A model generated the notes under the pieces. That model made no database searches. It saw nothing but the letters and a program-made list of their open reading frames with translations, and was not told where the DNA came from. A program made the translations under genes and the position numbers. A stretch of DNA of 64,000 nt from Delftia tsuruhatensis NBRC 16741. Its GTDB lineage: Bacteria; Pseudomonadota; Gammaproteobacteria; Burkholderiales; Burkholderiaceae_C. Shown here in pieces: positions 17,700 to 25,940 of the stretch (the stretch's first letter is position 1; each line of letters starts with the position of its first letter). The DNA is taken from the NCBI RefSeq assembly GCF_001571325.1, contig NZ_BCTO01000019.1:215989-279988 (forward strand), written 5' to 3'.

Positions 17700-18320
17700 T
17701 TACTCAGCGTCTGCGAATTTAGAGCTGCAGAACTCATCCACCATCGCCTTGAACATCGGGCTTTGGCCAGTCTCTGCGGCCACCAGCGTACTGGCAGCAT
17801 TCGAATAGAAAGCGCGATAGCCGGAATAGGCACCGGCTTCATTCTTGCCATCAATTTTTCCGCACAGCGTGGGCTGTTCATCCACGTTGCTGATAAACAA
17901 GTCCTTGAAGCGTGCAGACTGGGGATTCTGGAGCTTCTTGGATGTACTGATCTTCGCGTTTGCCACGAAGCTCTTCCAATTGCCAGCGGCGATCTGGCCA
18001 ACTGCCTGTTCATTGGATTGGCGCTTTTCCTGCGAGGATTCCAAATCAGCCTTTGAGAACTTGCGCCCCATCACGCTGGCCTCTTCCACCTCCGCACTGG
18101 TCTTGCCCACGGAGCACACCAGCTTTGCGCCCATGTAGTTGAACTCAAGATTGATGCGATCGTCCTGTGCAAACGTTCGCATCTTGTCGTCCACGGGAGA
18201 AGCCGCTTCGGGGAATGTCTTGAGGCAAGCCTTTATCGCACTGTCGCGATTGGCCACAGGTGCGGCGGCAACGCCCAATGCCATCTGCGCAACGGCCATT
18301 GCAATGATCAGCTTCTTCAT
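17700..18320 (-). CDS. Exported hypothetical protein
   Basis: 206-residue protein with a clear signal peptide (MKKLIIAMAVAQMALGVAAA). The mature part is mostly helical and polar with four cysteines (KACLK, LVCSV, TLCGK, DEFCS) that may form disulfides. The C-terminal half contains LQNPQSARFKDLF and GAYSGYRAFYSNA, resembling small periplasmic proteins of unknown role in Comamonadaceae. Start 18320 is preferred to 18350 because the signal starts there and GGGAGC precedes it. No operon partner; function unknown. Confidence 0.8.
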   Translation of the reverse strand: MKKLIIAMAVAQMALGVAAAPVANRDSAIKACLKTFPEAASPVDDKMRTFAQDDRINLEFNYMGAKLVCSVGKTSAEVEEASVMGRKFSKADLESSQEKRQSNEQAVGQIAAGNWKSFVANAKISTSKKLQNPQSARFKDLFISNVDEQPTLCGKIDGKNEAGAYSGYRAFYSNAASTLVAAETGQSPMFKAMVDEFCSSKFADAE

Positions 18321-18651
18321 GTGTTCCGCTCCCTTATTCAATTGATTCATTCATGCCCGACTTGGGCGCGGGCATCTTATCAGTTGCATTTGAATCATTC
18401 GCGCAATGGACGATGCGGATTCCCACTTCGGATTGCATCCCTTCATCACCTTGCCAACAGCTGCTTCTCAAAGCCTGCATTCGGCCTCGCAGACACACCG
18501 AATCTCTGCCCCGCCCTCCGCATCCTGCGGCATCAGGCAAGCCACATTGCAGAGATGGAAGCTGCCCAGGACTTTCCCCTTGGCCCCGCTGCAGCCTTGA
18601 ACTAGCATGGCCTGCACCGTCCCGGCCGGGGCGGATCTTCCTTGGGCATCG
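18321..18651. other. Gene-poor interval
   Basis: About 330 bp between two divergent hypotheticals. Several frames stay open here, but none has a ribosome-binding site, a recognisable motif or sensible codon use. I see nothing beyond the two promoters. Confidence 0.5.
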
Positions 18652-19053
18652 ATGAGCTTTCCCGTTCAGATTCCGATCCGAGTCCCCTGCCCTCCGGGCG
18701 CCTGCATCTGCGAGCACGACGCCCTGCTCGCCGACTCCATGGCCGACCAGCGCATCCTGCGACTCACCAGGGAAGAGGAAAAGCGCCTGCTACACCGGCT
18801 GGAGCAGATCACCAGCCTGCAGGACCTGCGCCATGTGGAGCAGCGCATGTATGAGCAGCTTGGCATCCGCGTGCGCATCGAACCCGGCGCCAGCGAAGTG
18901 CGCACCGTGCGCGGCATACAGATCGAGGTCCTGCCCATGCGCGGGCTGTGCAGCAAGACGCGGCAAGCGATTCCTGCAGCGATTCGACGGGGGATGGAGA
19001 GGACGCCTGAGGTGGCGTTTGAGTTGTTGGATGAGGGGGGGTTGTTTGGGTGA
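18652..19053 (+). CDS. Conserved-looking cytoplasmic hypothetical protein
   Basis: 133-residue protein starting MSFPVQIPIRVPCPPG. An N-terminal cysteine pair (CPPGACIC) precedes a helical DQRILRLTREEEKRLLHRLEQI segment of coiled-coil character and a C-terminal basic region. The start at 18652 is chosen over 18607 because the upstream codons look like leader. No family is recognised. The last 20 codons use unusual G-rich codons (GATGAGGGGGGGTTGTTTGGG), as often seen at gene ends in this genome. Confidence 0.65.
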   Translation: MSFPVQIPIRVPCPPGACICEHDALLADSMADQRILRLTREEEKRLLHRLEQITSLQDLRHVEQRMYEQLGIRVRIEPGASEVRTVRGIQIEVLPMRGLCSKTRQAIPAAIRRGMERTPEVAFELLDEGGLFG

Positions 19054-19133
19054 GGATTGGCAACCTCGATCGACCAGGAATCACTGGTTTTCCGCAAGGC
19101 GCTCAATTCCAGCTTTGCGACTGTGGCCAGAGG

Positions 19134-19610
19134 CTAGCTCCAGACCTCCTCTGTCAGACGCCTCAACTCATCAACCGCCGCAGAAAAAGCCGTCTTGTCA
19201 AATACTGCTCTTTTATTTCCCGCTACCCATTCAACCGAAACAACAATACCATTTCTCACATCGATAGCACGTCCGATTCTCGCCCAACTCACCATTTCTT
19301 CATCAACCAGCTGCTCTACCACCGCAACAGTGCAATTCATATCCATATCATCTGGACAGATCATGATTGGCACTATCGTCGACGAATTTTCATTTTTTGG
19401 ATTCAAAAGATACCAGGCATTTTGCAAATCGCACTCATCAATAAGCCACCCTTGGGCCGGGACAAGGCCACCCACAGTATCTTCTCCAAAGACAGCCGAG
19501 CAATCTGCCTCTTTCAACCATAACTCAAGCGGCACCCCGTCAACCACCAGGACAGGATGGGGAGCCTTCGCGCAAAGCGACATGTGCATTACAGCTTCAA
19601 TAACGTTCAT
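19134..19610 (-). CDS. Small hypothetical protein, possible immunity protein
   Basis: 158-residue acidic soluble protein without signal peptide. It reads as a compact alpha/beta fold (LVVDGVPLELWL...VPIMICPDDMDMNCTVAVVEQLV...VSVEWVAGNKRAVFDKTAF). Acidic single-domain proteins of this size in AT-rich clusters are frequently immunity proteins of polymorphic toxin systems, but that is inference from context. It is the first of a cluster of orphan small genes of lower GC than the flanks. Confidence 0.65.
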   Translation of the reverse strand: MNVIEAVMHMSLCAKAPHPVLVVDGVPLELWLKEADCSAVFGEDTVGGLVPAQGWLIDECDLQNAWYLLNPKNENSSTIVPIMICPDDMDMNCTVAVVEQLVDEEMVSWARIGRAIDVRNGIVVSVEWVAGNKRAVFDKTAFSAAVDELRRLTEEVWS

Positions 19611-19927
19611 GTGGTGTCAAGATTTAATTTTCAGTGTCCATGACGATCGATTGTCCTTACCTCGCACAGGTCCCGTCAACCTCCTTCACCCTCCGTAGGC
19701 TCACCATCCCTGTCGCGTGACACATGCGGGCACTCCGCCCGAAGACATGCACGCCATCGCGAGGCGACCTGCCACCATGCCTACTCACCGCCACCGCAAA
19801 CGCTGAGGATGCATGGCAGCACGCCTGAATCACGATGCCAGGCTCCTCATCATGCGGCACAATCAGCCGACTGCGACCCTGAAGCCAGGTTTGAATCTAC
19901 TGGAAGCACCAGCAACCCGCCTCCAAC
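19611..19927. other. Gene-poor interval in the small-gene island
   Basis: 317 bp between a minus- and a plus-strand small gene. A 67-codon minus-strand frame at 19657-19860 has no ribosome-binding site and no motif. I see no convincing gene. It may hold decayed remnants of the element that brought the island. Confidence 0.45.
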
Positions 19928-20308
19928 ATGGAATGCCCCATCTGTACAAGTACTGATTTTCATCGCCCCGCGGAGAAATCTGCAATGGAAATATGGCACT
20001 GCAAAAAATGCGGGAATGGATGTGCAGTGCGCTGCAATTACATCCCCGATCTTTCGGACGTGAAAGGCCATGACCTGTTCGTTGGAACGGCATCGGTTTC
20101 CACAGGAATAAAGGGCCTTAAGGCATTGATCCAGTTAAAGAAAGCTCTTTCATTTGCAGAGCATTTTGTGCCTGCCAGACTTGATGAGCAGCACCGAGCC
20201 GGGAAACTCTGTTGGGACCTAGGATATTTTCTGGATTTTGAAGTCCAACAGGCCGAAGCAGAGTGCGAACGAATCGGAATAGCTGCGTCATTCAATAGAT
20301 TGGTCTAG
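19928..20308 (+). CDS. Small hypothetical protein with N-terminal zinc ribbon
   Basis: 126-residue protein. MECPICTS and CKKCGNGC place C-x2-C pairs at residues 3/6 and 25/28, a typical zinc-ribbon spacing. The rest is an alpha-helical domain (GLKALIQLKKALSFAEHF, LCWDLGYFLDFEVQQAEAECERIG). Zn-ribbon plus helical proteins of this size occur near toxin/immunity loci, but no family is recognised. The ribosome-binding site is weak. AT-richer than the genome norm. Confidence 0.6.
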   Translation: MECPICTSTDFHRPAEKSAMEIWHCKKCGNGCAVRCNYIPDLSDVKGHDLFVGTASVSTGIKGLKALIQLKKALSFAEHFVPARLDEQHRAGKLCWDLGYFLDFEVQQAEAECERIGIAASFNRLV

Positions 20309-20414
20309 GCGGGCTTGATGCAGATGACAACCGGCGTGCGACGACAGACAATGCCAGTCCGTGGTACAAGCTCTTGAGATCAAGCACAATCAATACGGCC
20401 GCATGGAGATAACA

Positions 20415-20708
20415 ATGGCATTCAAGATAAATGCAGATACAAGAACCACGATCGAGAATATTCTTGGTCGATCCATCGAAGCGGAGTGCGGTGATCTGGC
20501 CAATTATGGCGAAATCGTTGACAAGGATCTGGAGAGTTTTCGGCGGCTCTGGCCCACCGGCGCAGTGATCACAGCCAACTATCTTCTATACAGGCTGGAC
20601 GGACGATACGGCCTGCAAAAGGCGATGATGTATATACATCATGTGATCGGAGTTGAGGACATGACGGCGGATCAATGGCTAAAGCAAATGTTGACACTTG
20701 AGGAATAA
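20415..20708 (+). CDS. Small hypothetical protein
   Basis: 97-residue protein starting MAFKINADTRTT. The start at 20415 is preferred to upstream ATGs (20361, 20403) because GGAG lies five bases before it. The protein is helical with an AVITANYLLYRLDGRYGLQKAMMYIHHVIG segment. The arrangement resembles small proteins of toxin-immunity cassettes but is unassigned. Neighbours on both sides are likewise orphan and AT-rich. Confidence 0.6.
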   Translation: MAFKINADTRTTIENILGRSIEAECGDLANYGEIVDKDLESFRRLWPTGAVITANYLLYRLDGRYGLQKAMMYIHHVIGVEDMTADQWLKQMLTLEE

Positions 20709-20845
20709 GATGCCGAGAACTGCTTTCGGCCGATCAGACGCATCTGCGAAAACTCAGTAAAAATCACTAATTAATAAAACGTCAGACATATGGTGGCTCT
20801 CATGTCCTGGGGCGCCGAACATCCACCCATGACATTCCAGAAGAC

Positions 20846-21427
20846 ATGAATATTGAGGCACTGGCAGAAATTTTCCATGATGACAGCAACGGCCTGATTA
20901 CATCCATAAGTCGTTCAGAGAACAATGAACTCTTCATTTCGATCGAATGCGATGACTGGAAAAATTCACGGATACGCAGAGAATCCAAAATCGTGTGCAA
21001 GCAATGGCTGGACACCGACGTGTGCATTTGCAGTGCAAATGCAATATCCGTATACCGGGAGCACCCCTTGCTCCTGAACCGCTCCGGAAGACAAGGCAGC
21101 CTTTACTTCTCCTCGTGCCCCCAGGATCCTTACCAAATTTATGCCTATATTTGGGAAATTCTTCATCACCACTACAAAGGCTGGCTGGCCGCATCCAGAA
21201 TGATGCCGGGTTCACCGGCATCCTTTCATACACTGCTGACTGGAGGCTATGGCTTGCTCTTGCGCGGTCCTATCTCTGTCCTCACCAGCGTTCGAGATCG
21301 CATTGGATCCTATTTAAAAACACAACTGATCGACACGCATATCGTCGAAACAAGCGCGGTTGTCCTGGAAATTGGAAATCACTTCGTAATATGCGAGGAA
21401 ATAGAAGTGATCGATCACAATGTCTGA
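20846..21427 (+). CDS. Hypothetical protein, possible immunity protein
   Basis: 193-residue soluble protein with no signal or membrane segment. Visible parts are a beta-rich N-terminus (GLITSISRSENNELFISIECDDW), a YQIYAYIWEILHHHYKGWL helix and a C-terminal strand-rich segment ending VICEEIEVIDHNV. An AGAAGA sequence precedes the ATG. No family is recognised. The tryptophan- and acidic-rich single-domain character fits an immunity-type protein, inferred only from neighbourhood. Confidence 0.6.
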   Translation: MNIEALAEIFHDDSNGLITSISRSENNELFISIECDDWKNSRIRRESKIVCKQWLDTDVCICSANAISVYREHPLLLNRSGRQGSLYFSSCPQDPYQIYAYIWEILHHHYKGWLAASRMMPGSPASFHTLLTGGYGLLLRGPISVLTSVRDRIGSYLKTQLIDTHIVETSAVVLEIGNHFVICEEIEVIDHNV

Positions 21428-21530
21428 CCATTTCATCCAGACGATGTCCGTCGACTGAGCCGTCCGCATCCGGCTTCTGACGGCCAGATGGGGGATTCAC
21501 CACGGCACTGCAGTTGAAAGTACCTTATTG

Positions 21531-21938
21531 ATGTCCTTATACATTGCCCATTTCCTCATGAAGGAGGAGAACGCTTCGCTCAGCACGCAGCCACCTTACG
21601 ACGTCAACCGCAGAGAGAAACGCCATTTCATCGCGTCGCATCTGTTCGCTGCCAGCGATGCCGAGGCAGCCTACTATCGCGCCATAGGCATGCTCCCCGG
21701 CTTGAGCGACGCAAATCACGATGGGCCCGGTGATCGAACGAACGTAGTGCCTGTTGGCATCTTCGACCTTGACGAGGTATTCGTCGCTGAGGGGCAGGTC
21801 GTAACCGGATTGAGCCAGCCATACGGTATCGATGTCGGCATCCTGTTTATCGAGGAATTGCTGTGTCAGCGCACAAGAACCAAGCAGGAGCTGACTGTCT
21901 TCGCCGGCCCTAGGGATGGCAGGGCAGAGCCGCCCTAA
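21531..21938 (+). CDS. Small hypothetical protein, DUF4288-like pattern
   Basis: 135-residue protein. The core (HLFAASDAEAAYYRAIGML...VVPVGIFDLDEV) resembles DUF4288-type proteins, where an AxxxxEAYxKA helix is followed by a VGIxDLxxV strand, a family often found with polymorphic toxins. The opposite strand is also open over this stretch (21537-22196), but that frame mixes an XRE-like piece with unrelated sequence, so the plus-strand reading is preferred. No clear ribosome-binding site. Confidence 0.5.
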   Translation: MSLYIAHFLMKEENASLSTQPPYDVNRREKRHFIASHLFAASDAEAAYYRAIGMLPGLSDANHDGPGDRTNVVPVGIFDLDEVFVAEGQVVTGLSQPYGIDVGILFIEELLCQRTRTKQELTVFAGPRDGRAEPP

Positions 21939-21999
21939 TTCCCCAACATCCTCGTACGTTCTCCCGCACATCCTCACTCGCCTGCCCATCGCTGAGCAG

Positions 22000-22200
22000 C
22001 GACTGCTAACTCCATCATCCGTATCCGAGCAGAAAAACGCCGTCGGCACCTTGAGGACTTCGGCCAGCTTGCGCACGGTACAGCAGGTACGGCTTGGGCT
22101 TGCCCAACGCATAGCGATTGATCTGTGCGCTTGCGACAAGCTGGCCGCCCCCTCAGACCCACTCGACAGCCCCCATCTTCTTGAACACCCTGCCAATCAA
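22000..22200 (-). pseudogene. Frameshifted remnant of an XRE-family HTH regulator
   Basis: On the minus strand, one frame gives AQINRYALGKPKPYLL and, after a shift near 22080, another gives TVRKLAEVLKVPTAFFCSD. Placed end to end they make the second half of a standard XRE helix-turn-helix domain (recognition helix, then the TxRKLAEVLxVP helix). An in-frame stop lies just upstream. The two halves cannot be translated together, so this is a decayed regulator, possibly of the former small-gene cassette. The rest of the 370-bp gap to the next gene shows nothing else. Confidence 0.6.
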
Positions 22201-22308
22201 CTACGCAACTCGTAGTATCTGCATCACGAAAAACCGGCAAGCATCACCCCTTTCTGAAGGAGATGCGATGTCAGACGCCAATGGAATGCTTCGTGGAGAG
22301 TCGAACCC

Positions 22309-22680
22309 ATGAAGCACATCCCCCCATCCCCTCCCCCCGAAAACACCCACGCCCAGAAGCTTGCAACAGCGCTGCATGAAATGGACCGCTTCGTGCAGCA
22401 AGGCTGTGCCGAGGTTTCCGCCCTGGCCCAGCTGGCGCTGGCCTGGCTGGAGATTCCCGAGGGCCATCAGCGGCTGGACGTGGTGGCGCAGGCGCTGGTG
22501 ACCATTCGCAACAGCGCTGAATCGCTGGCGGAATACGCCGGCAGCGAAGCCCGGGTGATGAACTGCGAATACGAGGACCAGGCGGAGGTGCGCCGCAGCG
22601 AGGCGGCCAAGGTGGCTGCCGAAGAGGCCGGGCATGTGTACACCGTGGTGGGGCCTGGGGCAGCGCGGGGCGTCAGGTAG
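22309..22680 (+). CDS. Hypothetical cytoplasmic protein
   Basis: 123-residue mostly helical protein (KLATALHEMDRFVQQGCAEVSALAQLALAWLE...) with GC and codon use typical of the genome, marking the return from the AT-rich island. The C-terminal YEDQAEVRRSEAAKVAAEEAG is charged. No family is recognised. It looks like one of the short lineage-specific genes of Comamonadaceae. Confidence 0.65.
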   Translation: MKHIPPSPPPENTHAQKLATALHEMDRFVQQGCAEVSALAQLALAWLEIPEGHQRLDVVAQALVTIRNSAESLAEYAGSEARVMNCEYEDQAEVRRSEAAKVAAEEAGHVYTVVGPGAARGVR

Positions 22681-22726
22681 TCCCGGAGGCCATGGGGCTG
22701 CGCCCCGTTGCACCCTGCACTGCCGT

Positions 22727-23767
22727 CTATCCCTTGCGCGTGCGAAACAGCAGCCACAGCAGATACACCCCGCCCAGCAGCCCGGTCACCAATCCGATGG
22801 GCAGATGCAGGCGCACGGGTGCCCACTGGCTGAGCATGTCGGCCGCCAGCAGCAGAACGGCGCCCATGGCTGCCGCCGTGAACAGGGGCACGTCGGGCGA
22901 CAGGCCCAGGCGCCTGGCCACCTGGGGCGCGGCCAGCGCGATGAAGGCGATGGGCCCCGCCGCTGCCGTGGCGATAGCGGTCAGGGCCACGGCAGCCATC
23001 ACCATGGTGAGCCGCGTGCGCGGCACGTTGACGCCGAGCTGTGTGGCGGCATCGTCGCCCAGCTCCAGCAGGTTGATGCGGCGGGCGCACCACAGCACGA
23101 CGGGCACGATGGCGATGAAGCCCAGTGCGGCGGGCGCGACATGCGCCCAGGTCCGCGCGCTGAGCGAGCCGGCCAGCCAGCGCTGCGCGGCGACGGCCCG
23201 GTCCAGGTCCCCCATGACCAGCAAGATGGTGTTCAGGCCCGAGAGCGTGGCCCCCATGCCTATGCCCACCAGCACCAGCCGGTAACCGCCGGCCGCACGC
23301 CGGCCACCGGACAGCGCAAGCACGACCGCCGCCGTGGCCATGCCCGACAGCACGGCGGCCAGCGATGTCCACAGCGGCCCGGCGTCACCGAGCACGATGA
23401 GCGCAATCGCCCCGCTGGCCGCGCCGGTGGTGAAGCCGATCACGTCCGGCGAGCCCAGCGCGTTGCGGGAGATGGACTGGAAGATGGCGCCCGCCATGCC
23501 AAGCGACGCGCCCACGAAGACGGCCGTGAGGACACGCGGCAGCCGCACCCGCTGCACGATGCGCTCTGCTGCGGGGTTGGAGCCCGTGCCCAGCAGGCTG
23601 TCGAGCACTTCGGCGGGGCTGAGGGGCAGGGTTCCCGTGCCCAGCAGCAGCACACCCAGCACCAGGGCCAGCACGACCAGCGCCATGCCCACGGCCAGCG
23701 GCCTGGGCCGCCAGAGAAACGAACAGGCTCCCCAGCGCACAACCGATGTGTTCACGGAGGTCTTCAT
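22727..23767 (-). CDS. FecCD-family iron-chelate ABC permease (FepG-like)
   Basis: 346-residue inner-membrane permease with about nine to ten hydrophobic segments. Family marks are RLPRVLTAVFVGASLGMAG and NALGSPDVIGFTTGA, followed by GPIAFIALAAPQVAR, the cytoplasmic loop that contacts the ATPase. It overlaps the end of the preceding permease gene by 4 bp (ATGA) and is the last of a minus-strand trio (binding protein, permease, permease). With its partner permease it should form the heterodimeric channel for a ferric siderophore or chelate. Confidence 0.92.
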   Translation of the reverse strand: MKTSVNTSVVRWGACSFLWRPRPLAVGMALVVLALVLGVLLLGTGTLPLSPAEVLDSLLGTGSNPAAERIVQRVRLPRVLTAVFVGASLGMAGAIFQSISRNALGSPDVIGFTTGAASGAIALIVLGDAGPLWTSLAAVLSGMATAAVVLALSGGRRAAGGYRLVLVGIGMGATLSGLNTILLVMGDLDRAVAAQRWLAGSLSARTWAHVAPAALGFIAIVPVVLWCARRINLLELGDDAATQLGVNVPRTRLTMVMAAVALTAIATAAAGPIAFIALAAPQVARRLGLSPDVPLFTAAAMGAVLLLAADMLSQWAPVRLHLPIGLVTGLLGGVYLLWLLFRTRKG

Positions 23768-24825
23768 AGCCTGCTCAACCGGTATCTGCACGCCACCCAG
23801 ACAAAGAACGGCCCGCCGATCAGGCAGGCGACGATGCCCGCAGCCACTTCGGCAGGCGCCGCGACGACGCGGCCCAGCACGTCGGCCCCCAGCAGCAGCA
23901 CCGCCGCGTAGAGCGCGGACAGCGGCAGTATCCAGCGGTAGTCCGGCCCGCACGAGAGGCGTGCAAGATGCGGCGCCACCAGGCCGACGAAGGCAATGGG
24001 CCCCACGGCCGCCGTGGCCGCCCCGGCCAGCAGCATGACCGCAAGGCAGGCCAGTTGCGCGGTGGCGCGCACATTGACGCCCAGCGCCAGGCCCACGTCA
24101 TGCCCCAGCGCCATGGCGTTGAGCTGGCCGACGATGGCCCAGGCCGCCGCCAGCCCCGCCGCCACGGCGGCCGCCAGCACGGCGGCGCTGGCATAGCCGC
24201 TGCCCTCCAGGGAGCCGGCCGCCCAGTGGCGGAAGCCGTCAAAGACTTCCGGGGGCGCGTTGAGCAGGATGATGCCGGCGCTGGAGGTGAGCATGACCGA
24301 CAGGCCGGCCCCGGCCAGGACCAGGCGCACCGGGTGCGCGCCCGCGCCCCGGGACTGCCCGAACGCGAAGACGGCGGCGCCCGCCAGCCCCGCGCCGGCA
24401 AAGGCGCACCAGACGTACTGGAGCACGGACGTCAGGCCGAAGGCCGTCATGCCGATGAGCACGGCCAGCGCCGCACCCGCGTTGACGCCCAGCAGGCCCG
24501 GCTCCGCCAGGGGATTGCGGGTGACGGCCTGCATGAGCGCACCAGCCACACCCAGCGCCATGCCGGCCAGGATGGCCACCACGGTGCGGGGCATGCGCAG
24601 CAGGCTGACGATCAGGTGCTGGTCATCACGCAGGTCCGGAGCCCGCAGCGCGCCGAGGATGTCGGCCAGTGCTATGTCGCGCGAGCCGACGGTGATGCCG
24701 AGCACGGCAATGATGGCCAGCGCCAGCAGCCCGCCTGCAAGGCCCAGCCAACGCCTGCAGTGCAGGGGAGCGCGCGGAGCACGCGAGGCAGGCCGAGCCA
24801 CCGCGCCTTGGAGCCGTGCACGCAT
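23764..24825 (-). CDS. FecCD-family iron-chelate ABC permease (FepD-like)
   Basis: 353-residue permease paralogous to the following gene. Marks are RMPRTVVAILAGMALGVAGALMQAVTRNPLAEPGLLG near residue 75 onward and GPIAFVGLVAPHLARL. There are about ten predicted membrane segments. It begins 3 bp after the stop of the FepB-like gene and its stop overlaps the next ATG, so the three genes form a tight operon. The pair of distinct FecCD proteins is the arrangement of catecholate-type uptake (FepD/FepG) rather than the single homodimeric type. Confidence 0.92.
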   Translation of the reverse strand: MRARLQGAVARPASRAPRAPLHCRRWLGLAGGLLALAIIAVLGITVGSRDIALADILGALRAPDLRDDQHLIVSLLRMPRTVVAILAGMALGVAGALMQAVTRNPLAEPGLLGVNAGAALAVLIGMTAFGLTSVLQYVWCAFAGAGLAGAAVFAFGQSRGAGAHPVRLVLAGAGLSVMLTSSAGIILLNAPPEVFDGFRHWAAGSLEGSGYASAAVLAAAVAAGLAAAWAIVGQLNAMALGHDVGLALGVNVRATAQLACLAVMLLAGAATAAVGPIAFVGLVAPHLARLSCGPDYRWILPLSALYAAVLLLGADVLGRVVAAPAEVAAGIVACLIGGPFFVWVACRYRLSRL

Positions 24826-24828
24826 GGC

Positions 24829-25821
24829 TCAGCGGAAATGGCTTGCCACGGCGTCGACCATCTGCTGCCCCGAGTAGTAGTCGATGCGAAACGAGGTCGG
24901 GCCCAGCGGATAGACGCGCCGGCCGGCAACGGCGGGCAGGTTGGCCAGCAGCGGATCGTCCAGGAAGGCCTGCACATCGCCCTGCGAGGCGCCGAGCAGG
25001 AAGACGGGGTCGCCGGTGATGGCGGCCGAAAGATTCTCGCGGGAGATGAATTCGAAGTCCGAGGCGCGTGTGACCTGGGCGGCCAGCGCGGGCGGCAGGC
25101 CCTCCACCTTGAAGCCCAGTGCGGCCAGCAGCCGCGCATGGGGGCTGGCGGCGCGGCCTATGGAGTAGCTGCCGGCCAGGTTGTAGGCGACGATGCTGAC
25201 GGGCTGGGCCGGGGGCGTGATGGAGGCGGCGGTCTGCGCCACATGGGCATCGAAGCGGGCAATGGCTGCGGCGGCCTGCTTCGCATGGCCCGTGATGCGG
25301 CCCAGCTCGGTGGCGATGTCCTGCCAGGACTGGCTGGAGTAGTCGACCACGACCATGGGCACGCCCTGCGCCTGCAGTTCGGTGCGGTGCTGGGCCACGC
25401 TGTCGGCCCCGGTAGCGGAGGCCACCAGCAGGTCGGGGCTGGCGCCGATGGCGGCCTCGATGTCGAATTGCAGGTTGCGGTAGAGCACCTGCACGCCGCG
25501 CTTGTCGGCAACCGCGGCCCATTGCGAGAAAAAGCCCTTGTCGTCGGTCATGCGGCTGGGCGTGGTCGCGGCGGTCGCAACGACCGGCGCATCGATGGCC
25601 AGCAGGATGCCGGTCACGCTGGGCGAGGTGGAGACGATGCGCCGGGGCAGCGGTGCATGGTCTGCGTGTGCTGCAGCCGGTGTACCCGATGCATGCGACG
25701 CATGCGATGTATGCGGTGCGGCGCCCGCCACGGGAACGGCGGCGCGTGGAAACCATGCGAAACAGGCCAGCACGGCCAGTGCGGCGGCCGCGCCCAGGGC
25801 GGCAAGTTGGAGTCTGTTCAT
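24829..25821 (-). CDS. Iron-chelate periplasmic binding protein, FepB-like, with His-rich linker
   Basis: 330-residue binding protein of the FepB type. There is an N-terminal hydrophobic signal (LAVLAC could act as an imperfect lipobox), then a low-complexity linker with five histidines (PHTSHASHASG...AAHADHAP, about residues 38-60), then the two-lobed binding domain (RRIVSTSPSVTGILLAI...SPDLLVAS...VVVDYSSQSW). FepB binds ferric enterobactin in enterics; the ligand here is unknown. The His-rich linker is unusual and could bind metal. The start at 25821 is chosen where the signal begins. Divergent from the ATPase gene. Confidence 0.88.
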   Translation of the reverse strand: MNRLQLAALGAAAALAVLACFAWFPRAAVPVAGAAPHTSHASHASGTPAAAHADHAPLPRRIVSTSPSVTGILLAIDAPVVATAATTPSRMTDDKGFFSQWAAVADKRGVQVLYRNLQFDIEAAIGASPDLLVASATGADSVAQHRTELQAQGVPMVVVDYSSQSWQDIATELGRITGHAKQAAAAIARFDAHVAQTAASITPPAQPVSIVAYNLAGSYSIGRAASPHARLLAALGFKVEGLPPALAAQVTRASDFEFISRENLSAAITGDPVFLLGASQGDVQAFLDDPLLANLPAVAGRRVYPLGPTSFRIDYYSGQQMVDAVASHFR

Positions 25822-25870
25822 CTCGATCCGAAGCGACGGGGCCGGGCGCCAGGGCGGCGTCTTCAGCGTA

Positions 25871-25899
25871 TTCCGTATTGTAGAATTCATTCCACATTG
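25871..25899. promoter_or_regulatory. Candidate IclR-type operator, site 1
   Basis: Between the divergent FepB-like and FepC-like genes. TGTAGAAT-TC-ATTCCACA at 25879-25896 is an inverted repeat with 7 of 8 arm positions paired. The 29 bp from TTCCG onward match a site upstream of the TonB receptor (27708-27736) at 20 of 29 positions without gaps. Probably bound by the IclR protein encoded in this cluster. Confidence 0.6.
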
Positions 25900-25940
25900 C
25901 AAACACCGAAGGACCTATCGATTGTGGGAAATGACCGGCC

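Noticed and set aside
21537..22196. 219-residue minus-strand protein overlapping the DUF4288-like gene.
   Set aside because: It mixes an out-of-frame XRE fragment with unrelated sequence; the plus-strand frame has a more coherent domain. Not excluded entirely.
8711..22705. GGGCTGCGCCC short palindromes at 8714, 22693 and 31217 as a mobile repeat family.
   Set aside because: Only about 12 bp with no conserved flanks; common chance hairpins or weak gene-end structures in a GC-rich genome.
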